The translations under genes were made by a program, and so were the position numbers. The notes beneath the pieces are model-generated. The model had not been told where the DNA came from. It saw only the letters and a list, made by a program, of their open reading frames with translations, and did not search any database. DNA of 64,000 nt, taken from NCBI RefSeq assembly GCF_013346935.1, contig NZ_JAAEEB010000004.1, positions 220,399 to 284,398 of the forward strand, given 5' to 3'. Below, piece after piece: positions 1 through 9,006 of the stretch (position 1 is the stretch's first letter; every line of letters starts with the position of its first letter). Origin of the DNA: Lactobacillus melliventris (GTDB lineage: Bacteria > Bacillota > Bacilli > Lactobacillales > Lactobacillaceae).

Positions 1-539
1 TTTGAAATCTTGGTCATTGAATTTTGTAGTGGCTTTTCTAATAATTTTGGTAACAATAATGAAATAGCTACCATCAAAATAATTGTGAGAAGTAAACTCC
101 AGTGTAATGAAATAAGCAGAACAATTACAGATACTAAATTAATAACACCACCAATTAGACCAAAAAATGGTGCAAAATAATTTTCTTGGCTCTGATTCAG
201 GTCATTTGTTAATCGATTTTGAATCTGGGCAACAGAATGCTCTTTTTGATCCGCATAAAAGTGAGATACAGATCTTTTTCTGATATGAAAATTAAATTCC
301 TCTTGTTGTTTTGATAGAAGGAACGCATGCAGTCCTTGTATTAAATATTGAAATAAGAAAGGCATAAATGAAATGACATTTATAATTAAAAACTGTTGGA
401 ATTTCTGTTGCTGAATTGCTGTGGTTAAAAGCATAAGTATTTGTGTGGTTACAATTGGTAAAGTCCACTCTAAAACGGTAATCAAAATTAGTATCATGAA
501 GCGTAAAGGGTTTTGCTTATAAAAGTCCTTAATTGTCAT
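1..539 (-). CDS. ABC transporter ATP-binding/permease protein, partial (N-terminal 179 codons)
   Basis: This is the start of a third ABC half-exporter gene; the rest lies beyond the left edge. Translation from the ATG at 539 gives MTIKDFYKQNPLRF, followed by hydrophobic segments of a type I exporter membrane domain. It is nearly superimposable on the start of the gene at 565-2148 (MTIKEFYKTNPLRF); both share the stretches QNRLTND and LLISLHWSLL. Only 25 bases separate it from that upstream gene, so it is probably the last visible gene of the same operon. The ATPase domain is outside the window, so whether the gene is intact is unknown. The substrate cannot be told from sequence. Confidence 0.85.
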   Translation of the reverse strand, partial: MTIKDFYKQNPLRFMILILITVLEWTLPIVTTQILMLLTTAIQQQKFQQFLIINVISFMPFLFQYLIQGLHAFLLSKQQEEFNFHIRKRSVSHFYADQKEHSVAQIQNRLTNDLNQSQENYFAPFFGLIGGVINLVSVIVLLISLHWSLLLTIILMVAISLLLPKLLEKPLQNSMTKIS

Positions 540-564
540 AATATCTTACCTCCTTTTTATTGCT

Positions 565-2148
565 TTATGTTTTCGTTAAGTGAATTTCTCTGTCAAACAT
601 TTCTTTCATCTGATCATTAAAGCTGTGTGCAATAAAGATTACTGTAGCAGAACTCGATGTGATTTCCCGCAAAATTTGCATTGTCGCTTGCTGGTCAATA
701 GCACTGGTTCCTTCATCAATCAAAAAAATTTCACTTTGATGGACTAAAGCTCGTACTAGAACAATCTTTTGTCTTTGACCACCAGAAATATTCAATTTGT
801 TTAAATCGATTTTTTGTTCTAAACCATCATCAAACTTGGCAATATCGCCAGCAAGTTGAACTTTTTCAACTAATTGTGGCAGTGCACTTTTTAATTTATC
901 GGAAAACATAGTCATGTTATCAGCAATAGTTACCGGAAAAAGCACAGGGTCTTGCGGAATATAGCCAATTTTACTCATGTCGGGGTTAACTATATTACCA
1001 TTTTTGTTTTTAAAAGTGATTTGTCCAGAACTTGGTTTAATCTGTCCCAAGACGAGTTTAAACAACGTTGACTTACCAGCTCCAGAGTCTCCAGTTAATA
1101 GTATTTTTTCACCGGGTTTCACATTAACATCAGGAAAGAGCAAACTCTCACCGTTAGGAAATTGCAAACTAAGATTAGATGTGCTAATCGCTGCTGGAGT
1201 CACAATTTTTTCAGTTTGAGTTTTTCTTACTGGTTTTGCGGTTTTAGCAATTTCTTTATTTAGAGATGCCGTTGCCTTCATTTGCCCATAAGAGGTTACT
1301 ATAAACTGAATTCCTTGTTTCAAGTAGCTTAAGCAATTACCTACTGCGGTAATGACGCCAAACACTACTAATTTTTGCTGAAACAAATATCCGGCTAATA
1401 AAAATAAAATCAGTGAGAAAACGACAGACACTAAACCGTTGATAACAGTTAATAATTGCATGACACCATTTTGCTTAACATTGGCATCTTCTAATTCTTT
1501 AGCTGCGCTACCTGTTACCCTAAATAGTTTTGCCCCACTAAAATAACGCTGTATTTCTGCAAGTCCATTAAGCCATTTTTCCAGACAATCGAGATATTTT
1601 TGGTTACTTTGAGAAATTCGAAGCATTGACTTTTGCAAGGGTTTCTCTAACAGCTTGGGTAAAAGTAAAGAGATTACCACCATTATTACAATAGTAACAA
1701 GCAAACTCCAATGCAATGAAATCAATAATATAACAGCAGAAACTATGATGACTACTCCGCCAATTAAACTAAAAAAGGGAGTAATATAATTTTGCTGACT
1801 TTGGACTACATCATTTGTTAGCCGATTTTGAACTTGTGCCACTGTGTGATCTTTTTGATCTTTATAAAAGTGATTAACGGTTTTCGCTCTGATGGCGATA
1901 TTATATTGTTCTTCCTGACAAGACAAAAGGTAGTTTGTCAGACCTTGCATTAAATAATCTGCCATTACACATACAAAACTACATAAAATAGTAATTAAAA
2001 AGATTTTAAAATTGCCCTGTTGAATTGCAGTAGTTTCTATAATACTGAATACTGTGCCAATAATTAGCAGAGCATAAAAACTAATATTGATTAATAGTAA
2101 AACAATAAAACGCAAAGGATTGGTTTTGTAAAATTCTTTAATTGTCAT
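565..2148 (-). CDS. ABC transporter ATP-binding/permease protein (half-exporter)
   Basis: A membrane-embedded exporter half (527 aa) with about five or six transmembrane segments in residues 1-290 fused to an ATPase domain. Visible motifs are Walker A GDSGAGKST (near residue 354), signature ISGGQRQK (near 453), Walker B/D-loop IFLIDEGTSAID (near 473-484) and the switch histidine in FIAHSF. The Walker B glutamate is present; the next residue is Gly instead of the usual Ala. There is no N-terminal C39 peptidase, so it is not a classic double-glycine bacteriocin processor. Its start overlaps the end of the preceding gene by 11 bases, implying translational coupling. It probably pairs with a neighbouring paralogue; the cargo is unknown. 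Confidence 0.9.
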   Translation of the reverse strand: MTIKEFYKTNPLRFIVLLLINISFYALLIIGTVFSIIETTAIQQGNFKIFLITILCSFVCVMADYLMQGLTNYLLSCQEEQYNIAIRAKTVNHFYKDQKDHTVAQVQNRLTNDVVQSQQNYITPFFSLIGGVVIIVSAVILLISLHWSLLVTIVIMVVISLLLPKLLEKPLQKSMLRISQSNQKYLDCLEKWLNGLAEIQRYFSGAKLFRVTGSAAKELEDANVKQNGVMQLLTVINGLVSVVFSLILFLLAGYLFQQKLVVFGVITAVGNCLSYLKQGIQFIVTSYGQMKATASLNKEIAKTAKPVRKTQTEKIVTPAAISTSNLSLQFPNGESLLFPDVNVKPGEKILLTGDSGAGKSTLFKLVLGQIKPSSGQITFKNKNGNIVNPDMSKIGYIPQDPVLFPVTIADNMTMFSDKLKSALPQLVEKVQLAGDIAKFDDGLEQKIDLNKLNISGGQRQKIVLVRALVHQSEIFLIDEGTSAIDQQATMQILREITSSSATVIFIAHSFNDQMKEMFDREIHLTKT

Positions 2149-3739
2149 TTTTACTACCCAGCTTTTTGTTTGATTTTAAATGGATCTGATAATCAAACAT
2201 ACCTTTTAGTTCAGGACTAAAGTTATGTGCAATCATCAAAACTGTTTTATCAGTATCGAGCAAGTTACCAATAATTTCATTGGTAGTTTTACTGTCAATG
2301 GCGCTAGTTGCCTCATCAAGTAACAGAAATGGTTCTTCATGAATTTCAGCCCTGGCTAAAACTACTTTTTGTCTTTGTCCACCTGATAAATTGCCTTGAT
2401 CTAAATCAACTGTTGTATTAATTTGCTCGGGAAACTTGGCTAAATCAGGCACCAGTTGAACTTTTTGGACAATTTCTTTTAGTTTGCTAACCAATTTACT
2501 GTTAAACATCGTAATATTATTGGCAATAGTATCAGGAAAGAGCGTTGCCTCCTGCGCTACGTAACCAAGTTGTGCTTGTTGTGGTGATATTTTAGTTCCA
2601 TCGTTAGTAGTAAAGTAGACCTCACCTGTTTCAGGCTTAAGTTGTCCTAGCAAGACTTTGAATAAAGTTGACTTACCCGTACCTGAATCACCTGAAAGTA
2701 AAACCTTATCGCCTTTATTAATAGTAAAATCAGGATAAGATATACTTTCACCATTTGGATATTGCACCTTCAAATTGTGACATTCAACACCATAAACTTT
2801 AGTGCCTTGCTTCTTCCCAGATATTGGCTTTGTCAATTGTGCAATTTCCTGACGCAATTTTTTGGTAGATCTCATCTGCGTCATTGCGCTAATAACTGAC
2901 CAGAGACCATTAAAAATTGTCGAAGCAAAGCTGCCCGCTATAAACCAATCACCTAAGGTGATAATATGTGCAAAAAATAGCAGCCCACTCCATAAACTTG
3001 CACCAATTTGACCAATAGCATTACCTAAGCCATTAATACTAATAGAAATTCCTTGGATTTTTCTTCTATTAACATTGGCTGCTGCCAGTTTTCTGCTATC
3101 TTGACCAAGTGCTCTGTCCAAGCGAGCACCCGCACTATAACGACGCAATTCACTCAAACCAGAAAACCAATTTTCAATTGTATTTAAAAATTCGGCATTT
3201 TTCTTTGACGCTTCAGCTGTTGAGCTCGATAACTTTTTAGTCATTACTTTTGGTAATGTCAGCACAATGACAGCTGCTATGGCAACGAATAAAATTAATG
3301 ACCAGTGAAGTGTAAGCAATGTACCTATTGCCATAATTATACTTAACAAATTAGTCCAGACCTGTATCCAGGGAGTGGCGTAATCATCAGTTAAAATTTT
3401 GAGATTGTTGTTCAACTGGTTTTGAATATTGGAAACTTTATAAGTATTTGACTGATAATAATGGCGCATGAGTTCTGCACGAATATTATGCAAGCATTCT
3501 TGAGTTTGTTTATTAAACAGAAAAGTTCCTAATGGTAAAAGCAAAACGGAAAAGATTGATATGACAAAATCAACAACCAGCCAAAACACAAATCTGTCCC
3601 AATGCCCCTTTGTTAGATCATTAATTGCAAATTTAAAAAGATATGTTCCTAGTGTTCCACAAATGGCATAACCTAAGAAAATAATTAGAATAAATACACT
3701 ACGGGGAATATTAGTTTTCAAAAGTTCTTTCAGTGACAT
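2138..3739 (-). CDS. ABC transporter ATP-binding/permease protein (half-exporter)
   Basis: First gene of the tandem ABC operon (533 aa). It has a membrane domain over roughly residues 1-300 and an ATPase domain with Walker A GDSGTGKST (near 350), signature LSGGQRQK (near 451), Walker B FLLLDEATSAID and the switch histidine in MIAHNF. All catalytic residues are in place. It is more divergent from the two downstream copies than they are from each other, so the operon could make a heterodimer from this protein and one of the others. The ATG at 3739 has an AAGGA ribosome site about 9 bases upstream. The C terminus is lysine- and asparagine-rich. The substrate is unknown; peptide, lipid or drug export are all possible for this superfamily. 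Confidence 0.9.
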   Translation of the reverse strand: MSLKELLKTNIPRSVFILIIFLGYAICGTLGTYLFKFAINDLTKGHWDRFVFWLVVDFVISIFSVLLLPLGTFLFNKQTQECLHNIRAELMRHYYQSNTYKVSNIQNQLNNNLKILTDDYATPWIQVWTNLLSIIMAIGTLLTLHWSLILFVAIAAVIVLTLPKVMTKKLSSSTAEASKKNAEFLNTIENWFSGLSELRRYSAGARLDRALGQDSRKLAAANVNRRKIQGISISINGLGNAIGQIGASLWSGLLFFAHIITLGDWFIAGSFASTIFNGLWSVISAMTQMRSTKKLRQEIAQLTKPISGKKQGTKVYGVECHNLKVQYPNGESISYPDFTINKGDKVLLSGDSGTGKSTLFKVLLGQLKPETGEVYFTTNDGTKISPQQAQLGYVAQEATLFPDTIANNITMFNSKLVSKLKEIVQKVQLVPDLAKFPEQINTTVDLDQGNLSGGQRQKVVLARAEIHEEPFLLLDEATSAIDSKTTNEIIGNLLDTDKTVLMIAHNFSPELKGMFDYQIHLKSNKKLGSKNDN

Positions 3740-3854
3740 TACCCTTTATCCTTTCATCTTTTGTTTGTTTTTATTAAACTTTAATTTTATTTTAAATGCA
3801 ATAGTATTTCACTAAGGGGTCAATAAAGCAGACTAAGTGGTAATTCTGTCAAAC

Positions 3855-3886
3855 TAAAAGATCTGCCTTATTTCAAGCAGATCTTC
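3855..3886 (-). terminator. Rho-independent terminator after prs
   Basis: Inverted repeat AAGATCTGC / GCAGATCTT with a 10-base loop, followed on the minus strand by TTTTAGTTTG. It lies just past the prs stop and before the ABC operon, separating the two transcripts. Confidence 0.8.
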
Positions 3887-3902
3887 TATCTTTTTCAACT
3901 TA

Positions 3903-4874
3903 TTAATGTTTATCTTTTTCATAGCGGGTATTAAATAAAGGACTGAGTGGTTCATGTTTTTGAATGCATTTAATTGCATCCCCAATAAGCGGACCTACTG
4001 AAACTAGAAGAGTTTTTTCCAGTTTCTTTTCTACAGGTTGATTAATAGAGTCAGTTAGCACCAAATTTTTAATCGGAGAATCGTTTAACCTTTGAATAGC
4101 GGGTCCTGATAAAACCGCATGTGTAGCACTGGCATAAACTTCGGTAGCTCCTGCATCTATTAAAGCCTGAGCAGCAAGCGTGATAGTTCCTGCAGTATCA
4201 ATCATGTCATCAATAATGATAGCGCGTTTACCTTTAACGTTACCAATAATATTCATTACTTCTGAAACATTGGCTCGTGGACGTCGTTTATCGACAATTG
4301 CAATTGGTGTCTTTAAAAACTCGGCTAACTTGCGTGCACGAGTTACACCACCATGGTCAGGTGAAACTACCACGGCATCTTTTTGCAAATTATTTCTTAA
4401 AAAGTAATCAGCAAGTAAAGGTGCACCCATTAAATTGTCAACTGGGATATCAAAGAATCCTTGAATTTGTGGGGCGTGAAGATCAAGTGACAAAACTCTA
4501 GTTGCACCAGCTTCTTGCAACATATCAGCTACTAGTTTAGCAGTGATTGGCTCACGGGGTCTTGTTTTACGATCTTGCCGAGCATAACCATAGTAAGGAA
4601 TTACAATATTAATCGTCTGTGCACTGGCACGGCGCACAGCGTCAATCATGATTAGCAACTCCATTAAGTTATCATTAACCGGTACACTAGTTGACTGAAT
4701 TAAATATACATCTTTGCCTCGGACAGATTCATCAATATTAATTTGAATTTCGCCATCACTAAAGCGTTGAACGCTAGATTTACTTAGGGGCACCCCCACA
4801 CGTTCCGCAATTTTTTGGGCCAGCGGAACGTTTGAATTAAGGGCAAACAACATCATATTGTCTTTATAAGACAT
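3903..4874 (-). CDS. prs: ribose-phosphate pyrophosphokinase (PRPP synthetase)
   Basis: Makes 5-phosphoribosyl-1-pyrophosphate from ribose 5-phosphate and ATP, feeding purine, pyrimidine, NAD, His and Trp synthesis. The 323-residue length is normal for class I enzymes. Visible features are the N-terminal [18 protein letters not shown] region, [17 protein letters not shown] (ATP site), the catalytic KRRPRANV loop and the PRPP-binding motif [12 protein letters not shown] near residue 218. The ATG at 4874 is preceded by a GGAGG-like site (GGAGGAAATT). In related lactobacilli, as I recall, prs directly follows glmU; here glmU is 19 kb away, with purR still next to glmU. It is followed by a strong terminator. 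Confidence 0.97.
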   Translation of the reverse strand: MSYKDNMMLFALNSNVPLAQKIAERVGVPLSKSSVQRFSDGEIQINIDESVRGKDVYLIQSTSVPVNDNLMELLIMIDAVRRASAQTINIVIPYYGYARQDRKTRPREPITAKLVADMLQEAGATRVLSLDLHAPQIQGFFDIPVDNLMGAPLLADYFLRNNLQKDAVVVSPDHGGVTRARKLAEFLKTPIAIVDKRRPRANVSEVMNIIGNVKGKRAIIIDDMIDTAGTITLAAQALIDAGATEVYASATHAVLSGPAIQRLNDSPIKNLVLTDSINQPVEKKLEKTLLVSVGPLIGDAIKCIQKHEPLSPLFNTRYEKDKH

Positions 4875-5054
4875 AATTTCCTCCGTATTAAAATTGTTAA
4901 CAACTTATTATTTTACCAAAAGTTGTCTGAAAAAGTTACTTCCTTTATTATTATTCAACTTTAGTTGGTGACATTCAAGCCCCGAATACTAGATTATCTT
5001 GGAAATTGCATAAGTTTTAAAGTAAACATAGAAATTTAAACAAACAAAAATCTG

Positions 5055-6113
5055 CTATTTTTGTTCATTCATAGATCTAAAAATAATGTTTTGGCCTGCA
5101 CCAATTTGATTCAAAAGCGGTAAGTCTTGAGGCACCACTCGTCCTAAAACATTGACTTTCTTATCTGCTGATAAATCACGCTTAGTTATTTGTAATTCAC
5201 CCTGATAACGCAGATATAATTTATTATCACAGGTAATGGTTCCCTTAGGACGTGAACTTACTTTTGTCTCTGGTTCTGTGTTAAAAAGTTGGCGGCTACG
5301 CCCCTCCGTCAATCTAATCACATCTCGCGCTACATCTGGACGATTGCTCCATTCATAATTGAATAATTCTGGCAAGTTTTCATCAACGTGAAGTGTAATA
5401 GTCCGCTGTTTAATGTAATTTTTAAAACAGTCAATCATATTTGTTGTTAAAGAGCCATCCCCAATAAAGACATGATCGCAACCAAGCTGTTTTAATTCCA
5501 GTGTGGCAGCTAAAGGATTCTCACCTCTATGTTTTTCAAGAGTTGGCAATCCAGCATGAATAGGTCCACGCAGAATATCATCGCCCGCAACAAACGCCAT
5601 CGTCTCCAAATTCATTTGGTGTAACCAATTATTTTTTTGTGCCAACCAATTTGCATCTAAGCCGGTTTCCGGACGAGGAAAAAAGTTATGCCAAGCTTGT
5701 AAATTTTCAAAACTGGCGCCGTGTTCTCGTAAAGCTGTGATGTCATCTTCATTTATAGTGCTGGCATTCAGAGCAATTGGCATTTTCTGCGAAAGTTTGG
5801 CTATAGTAGCTGACGACACACCATCATCTATTCTTAGGCCGGTTAAACCCAGACTTTCAACCTGCTTTTCGTTATCTAGTGCAATGCCTAATTGCTCTAG
5901 TCCCTCCTCTGAAACGTCGGCAATGATATCTGTTTCTAAATTTTGACACCACTTGGTTAATTCAGCTAATCTTTTCAAAACAACTTTTTGATCATCTTCT
6001 GGTATATGCAATGAAGTAAAAACAGTAGTCAATCCCGCATTACGCATTGCCAGCAGATAATTATAGTCATCAGCCGTAAAATCGCGGTTGAGATACATTG
6101 AAAAACCTAGCAT
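5055..6113 (-). CDS. MupG family protein (DUF871), second paralogue
   Basis: A 352-residue member of the MupG/DUF871 family: a TIM-barrel N-terminal domain (residues about 1-235) and a cyclophilin-like C-terminal domain (about 240-352). Characterised members hydrolyse MurNAc-6-phosphate-GlcNAc in the cytoplasm during cell-wall recycling. Family landmarks include the opening LGFSMY, GLRIDDG, HNFFPRPETGL and GPIHAGLPTLEKHR. It is clearly paralogous to the gene at 6238-7338 but diverged. A terminator lies between them, and a TATAAT-like -10 (minus strand, 6159-6164) suggests its own promoter. The ribosome site (AAGGAAGAG) is unusually far, about 14 bases, from the ATG at 6113; an internal ATG at 6098 would lose the conserved LGxSxY start. 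The exact substrate is an inference. Confidence 0.85.
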   Translation of the reverse strand: MLGFSMYLNRDFTADDYNYLLAMRNAGLTTVFTSLHIPEDDQKVVLKRLAELTKWCQNLETDIIADVSEEGLEQLGIALDNEKQVESLGLTGLRIDDGVSSATIAKLSQKMPIALNASTINEDDITALREHGASFENLQAWHNFFPRPETGLDANWLAQKNNWLHQMNLETMAFVAGDDILRGPIHAGLPTLEKHRGENPLAATLELKQLGCDHVFIGDGSLTTNMIDCFKNYIKQRTITLHVDENLPELFNYEWSNRPDVARDVIRLTEGRSRQLFNTEPETKVSSRPKGTITCDNKLYLRYQGELQITKRDLSADKKVNVLGRVVPQDLPLLNQIGAGQNIIFRSMNEQK

Positions 6114-6190
6114 AGTAATTTAATTCTCTTCCTTTATCTGAAATCACTTACATGTACAATTATACTATTTTTTATTTAGAAAAATGCATA

Positions 6191-6222
6191 TTAAAAAGCC
6201 ATGAGCAATTGCTCATGGCTTT
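6191..6222 (-). terminator. Rho-independent terminator between the two mupG-like genes
   Basis: A perfect palindrome AAAGCCATGAGC / GCTCATGGCTTT around AATT, followed on the minus strand by a TTTTTAAT tract. It ends the EIIC-MupG transcript (8717 to 6238) before the second MupG gene. Confidence 0.9.
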
Positions 6223-6237
6223 AATAATTAAATTAAC

Positions 6238-7338
6238 TTAGTTAGATTCTCGTAATATAAATGTACTCCAAGGCTCAATGTCTTTCAACAGATCCAAATC
6301 ATCTGGACAGATATGACCAACAAGATTACGTCTGCCATCATTTGCAAATGGAGTTAAAACAATTTGTAATTCTCCCTTGTAGCGTGGATATTTATCATTG
6401 ACAACAACTATATCTCCTCTTTCAAAAGAGGCTTTATCGTTATTATGTGCAGGAATATCTTCTTTAGCATAAACGACACGGGGTTGGGTATCACGCAACA
6501 AAAATTCCGAAGCATCACCGCGATACAAATGCGGCTTTTTAAGACAAATTGTCTTCTCAATTGGCAAAATATCTTGTTCAAATTCAATTCCTAGAGCAGG
6601 AAATGAACTGTTAAAAGCTTTCGCAGCAGCAACTAGTTCATCTTCACTAGCAAACGCATTGCCAAAAATAATATCATCAATTTTTTTACTCAAGCGCAAA
6701 TGTGTTACTTGACTAAAAATGTCTCTTTGACGATCGCTTTCCATTGTTGGTAAGCCTTCGTGAACAGGCCACGGACCGAATTGAGCATTTTTAGATGAAA
6801 TAAACGCAGCGGTATGTAAACCATAGTCACGATACTTTTGTGAATATTCATTAAAAATTTTCTCACTTAATCCCGTGTATTCTTGAGGATAAAAGTTATG
6901 ACAACCAATTAGATTATCAATCTCTGGATCATAAGCCATAATACTATCCAAATAATTGGTACCACGACTCATATTAAGTTCTATTTTTAACCCATATTGA
7001 TTATGAGTCATGGCGGCTTCTTCCATACCGCTGAAGCCTTCATCCAATCTTAAGCCCCAAACGCCTAAGTCATGGAAAAAGACTAAATCATTATAGTCAA
7101 TTTTTAACTCTTTAAATAAAACGGGATTAATATCAACTACGGTTTTAAACCCTAAATCATTTGCATAAGCAACGTCTTTTTTTAACTTGGCAAGTAAATC
7201 TTCACCGCTGGCACTCTTTAATTGCAAGAGTGAAGAAAAAATTCTGCTGTAGCCATACTTGTGAGCTAAATCCATATATTCTTTATCCTGCTCAAATGTA
7301 CTTTGTTCAGGATAAAGCGAAATACCTAACTGTTTCAT
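6238..7338 (-). CDS. mupG: MupG family TIM-barrel protein (6-phospho-N-acetylmuramidase-like)
   Basis: A 366-residue MupG/DUF871 protein. It opens with LGISLYPEQS, then shows GLRLDEGFSG, GCHNFYPQEYTGL and GPWPVHEGLPTMESDR in the barrel and a cyclophilin-like C-terminal domain ending in YRGELQIVL and CPDDLDLL. Characterised relatives cleave MurNAc-6-phosphate-GlcNAc made when a PTS imports and phosphorylates the wall disaccharide. It lies 14 bases downstream of a PTS EIIC gene with a good AAGGAG site, so permease and hydrolase are co-transcribed, which suits an import-then-cleave pathway. No murQ, EIIA or EIIB gene is nearby, so later steps must be encoded elsewhere. Substrate assignment rests on family and context. 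Confidence 0.88.
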   Translation of the reverse strand: MKQLGISLYPEQSTFEQDKEYMDLAHKYGYSRIFSSLLQLKSASGEDLLAKLKKDVAYANDLGFKTVVDINPVLFKELKIDYNDLVFFHDLGVWGLRLDEGFSGMEEAAMTHNQYGLKIELNMSRGTNYLDSIMAYDPEIDNLIGCHNFYPQEYTGLSEKIFNEYSQKYRDYGLHTAAFISSKNAQFGPWPVHEGLPTMESDRQRDIFSQVTHLRLSKKIDDIIFGNAFASEDELVAAAKAFNSSFPALGIEFEQDILPIEKTICLKKPHLYRGDASEFLLRDTQPRVVYAKEDIPAHNNDKASFERGDIVVVNDKYPRYKGELQIVLTPFANDGRRNLVGHICPDDLDLLKDIEPWSTFILRESN

Positions 7339-7352
7339 AAAATTATTGCTCC

Positions 7353-8717
7353 TTAAACTTTATTAACTTTTTCAGGATCCATGTTATTAGATGCAATAAC
7401 GAATGGTACATAGATTAGGAAGCCAACAACCATATTAACAATTTGTAAGATAACTGAACGCCAATCAATCGTAGCGATTATTGCGTTAAGAAATGGTGGC
7501 ATTGCCCAAGTAGTCTGTACTGCAACCGGACTTACCCAGCCGAGACTCAGAACACCGTAGGCAATTGATACCATAACTAATGGAGCAAGAATGAATGGAA
7601 TAATGTAAATTGGGTTCAAAACAATTGGCATACCAAACATCATAGGCTCATTAATGTTGAAGATTCCAGGTACAAGAGAAACCTTAGCAACAGCACGTTC
7701 ATCTTCACGTTTTGAAAAGGCAAGAACAGCTAGGATAAGTAACAGTGTTGAACCTGCACCACCAATCCAAACGTAAAGGTCGAAGTCGCTTCTAGTCCAC
7801 ATATATGGTAAAGCTTTTTGCATCTTGTGGGCATTAACGTTAGCGATTAATGCTGTCGTCCAAATACTTTCAGTAACTGGAGCAAGAACATTGGTACCAT
7901 GAATACCAAAGAACCAGAACAGTTGTACTAAGAATACAATTAATAACAATGAACCATAGCCTTGACCCATCTTCATTAATGGCTCTTGAATTGTTTGAGC
8001 AATTAGGTCAATAACCGTAGTGTTCTTTAAACTAAATAGATAATCAATAATACCGACAACGAACAAACCAGCAGTTGCTGGAATAATACCAGTAAAGGCA
8101 TTAGAAACTGCAGGTGGCACACTTTCAGGCATCTTAATAGTAATATGTCTCTTAACTAAAGCAATATAAACTGCAACTGAAATGGCACCCATAATCATTA
8201 TGGTAAAGAAGCCGTAAGCACCAAAGTACTTGTTAAAGTTAAACCAGCCCCAGGCACTAACATTTTTACCAACAACAGCTGTACCAGCATCAGTTAAAGT
8301 CTTTATATCACCTTTAGTAAGAGCATTTTTCAAATCAACTGAAAAGCTCTGAGGCAAGCTCATAATAAATGTGCCTAGTGTAAGAAGACCACCCGCAATG
8401 GGTTCAACTTTATACTGCACACACATCTGATAACCAAAGGTAAAGGCAAACAGCAAGCCCAAAATAGCAGTTGATCCTGTCCAGACCATTGCATTGATAC
8501 TGATCAGCCATTGCATTGAGTTAACAACACCCATCCAGCCTAAGTTGGTGGGAACGTCTCTAAAAATGGCATTCAATACACTAGCAACAGAACCAGCTAA
8601 CATTATTGGCATTATCGAAATAAAGGCGTCACGTAAAGCTACAAGCCAGCGAATTGAACCAATCTTGGCTGCAACAGGTACTAGATGCTTGTTTAGCCAA
8701 TTAATTATAGCATTCAT
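7353..8717 (-). CDS. PTS sugar transporter subunit IIC (lactose/cellobiose family)
   Basis: The 454-residue membrane channel subunit of a phosphotransferase system. It begins with the family-typical MNAIINWLNKHLVPVAAKIG and RDAFISIMP, then about ten hydrophobic segments. Hallmark motifs are FFGIHGTNVLAP in the substrate region and NINEPMMFGMPIVLNP near residues 350-365. No EIIA or EIIB domain is fused and none is encoded nearby, so general EIIA/EIIB partners are needed in trans. The ATG at 8717 has an AGGAGG site. Co-transcription with mupG suggests a phosphorylatable wall-derived sugar (for example a MurNAc-GlcNAc fragment), but other beta-glucosides or chitobiose are possible. The upstream region carries a cre site and NagR-like operators. 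Confidence 0.93.
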   Translation of the reverse strand: MNAIINWLNKHLVPVAAKIGSIRWLVALRDAFISIMPIMLAGSVASVLNAIFRDVPTNLGWMGVVNSMQWLISINAMVWTGSTAILGLLFAFTFGYQMCVQYKVEPIAGGLLTLGTFIMSLPQSFSVDLKNALTKGDIKTLTDAGTAVVGKNVSAWGWFNFNKYFGAYGFFTIMIMGAISVAVYIALVKRHITIKMPESVPPAVSNAFTGIIPATAGLFVVGIIDYLFSLKNTTVIDLIAQTIQEPLMKMGQGYGSLLLIVFLVQLFWFFGIHGTNVLAPVTESIWTTALIANVNAHKMQKALPYMWTRSDFDLYVWIGGAGSTLLLILAVLAFSKREDERAVAKVSLVPGIFNINEPMMFGMPIVLNPIYIIPFILAPLVMVSIAYGVLSLGWVSPVAVQTTWAMPPFLNAIIATIDWRSVILQIVNMVVGFLIYVPFVIASNNMDPEKVNKV

Positions 8718-8752
8718 AATATTTCCTCCTACTAATATTTCACTACAATTGT

Positions 8753-8782
8753 ATTATAGCACATTAAATGGAAACGTTTTAC
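8753..8782 (-). promoter_or_regulatory. Promoter with cre (CcpA) site for the EIIC-mupG operon
   Basis: Minus-strand extended -10 TGCTATAAT (hexamer at 8753-8758) about 36 bases before the EIIC ATG. Directly upstream, 8768-8782 on the plus strand reads ATGGAAACGTTTTAC, matching the catabolite-response element core (TGNAANCGNT) with one imperfect arm. The site occupies the -35/spacer region, where CcpA binding would block RNA polymerase. No good -35 hexamer is present, fitting an extended -10 promoter. Confidence 0.7.
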
Positions 8783-8823
8783 TAAAAATCGATGAAAAAT
8801 GTTGTGGCAGTAGGGTTTAGAGC

Positions 8824-8895
8824 TTTGGTATAAACCAAATTAGTCTTGTATTTCAATATATTTATAGCTTTTGAATATAAATGGTATATACCATA
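8824..8895. promoter_or_regulatory. Two TGGT-N4-ACCA palindromes (NagR/GntR-like operators)
   Basis: Two inverted repeats upstream of the EIIC promoter: TTTGGTATAAACCAAA (8824-8839) and ATGGTATATACCAT (8881-8894), centres 56 bases apart. Both have the TGGT-N4-ACCA geometry of the dre operator bound by NagR-type GntR/HutC regulators of amino-sugar genes in Bacillus. The match to an amino-sugar operon makes this plausible. No regulator gene is nearby, and the sites sit 65-140 bases upstream of the best promoter. Confidence 0.5.
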
Positions 8896-9006
8896 TTTTT
8901 CTTCAAAAAATTTTTAACCTTTTTGTTTATGCTATAAAAAAAGAAATTATTAAATTTAAATTATTGCCACCAATGAGTTAAATATATGATGTTTACAAAA
9001 TCATGG

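Noticed and set aside
4984..5000. CCGAATAC upstream of prs considered as a PurR box
   Set aside because: Only the CCGAA core fits; no second box at the usual spacing, so it is not supported.
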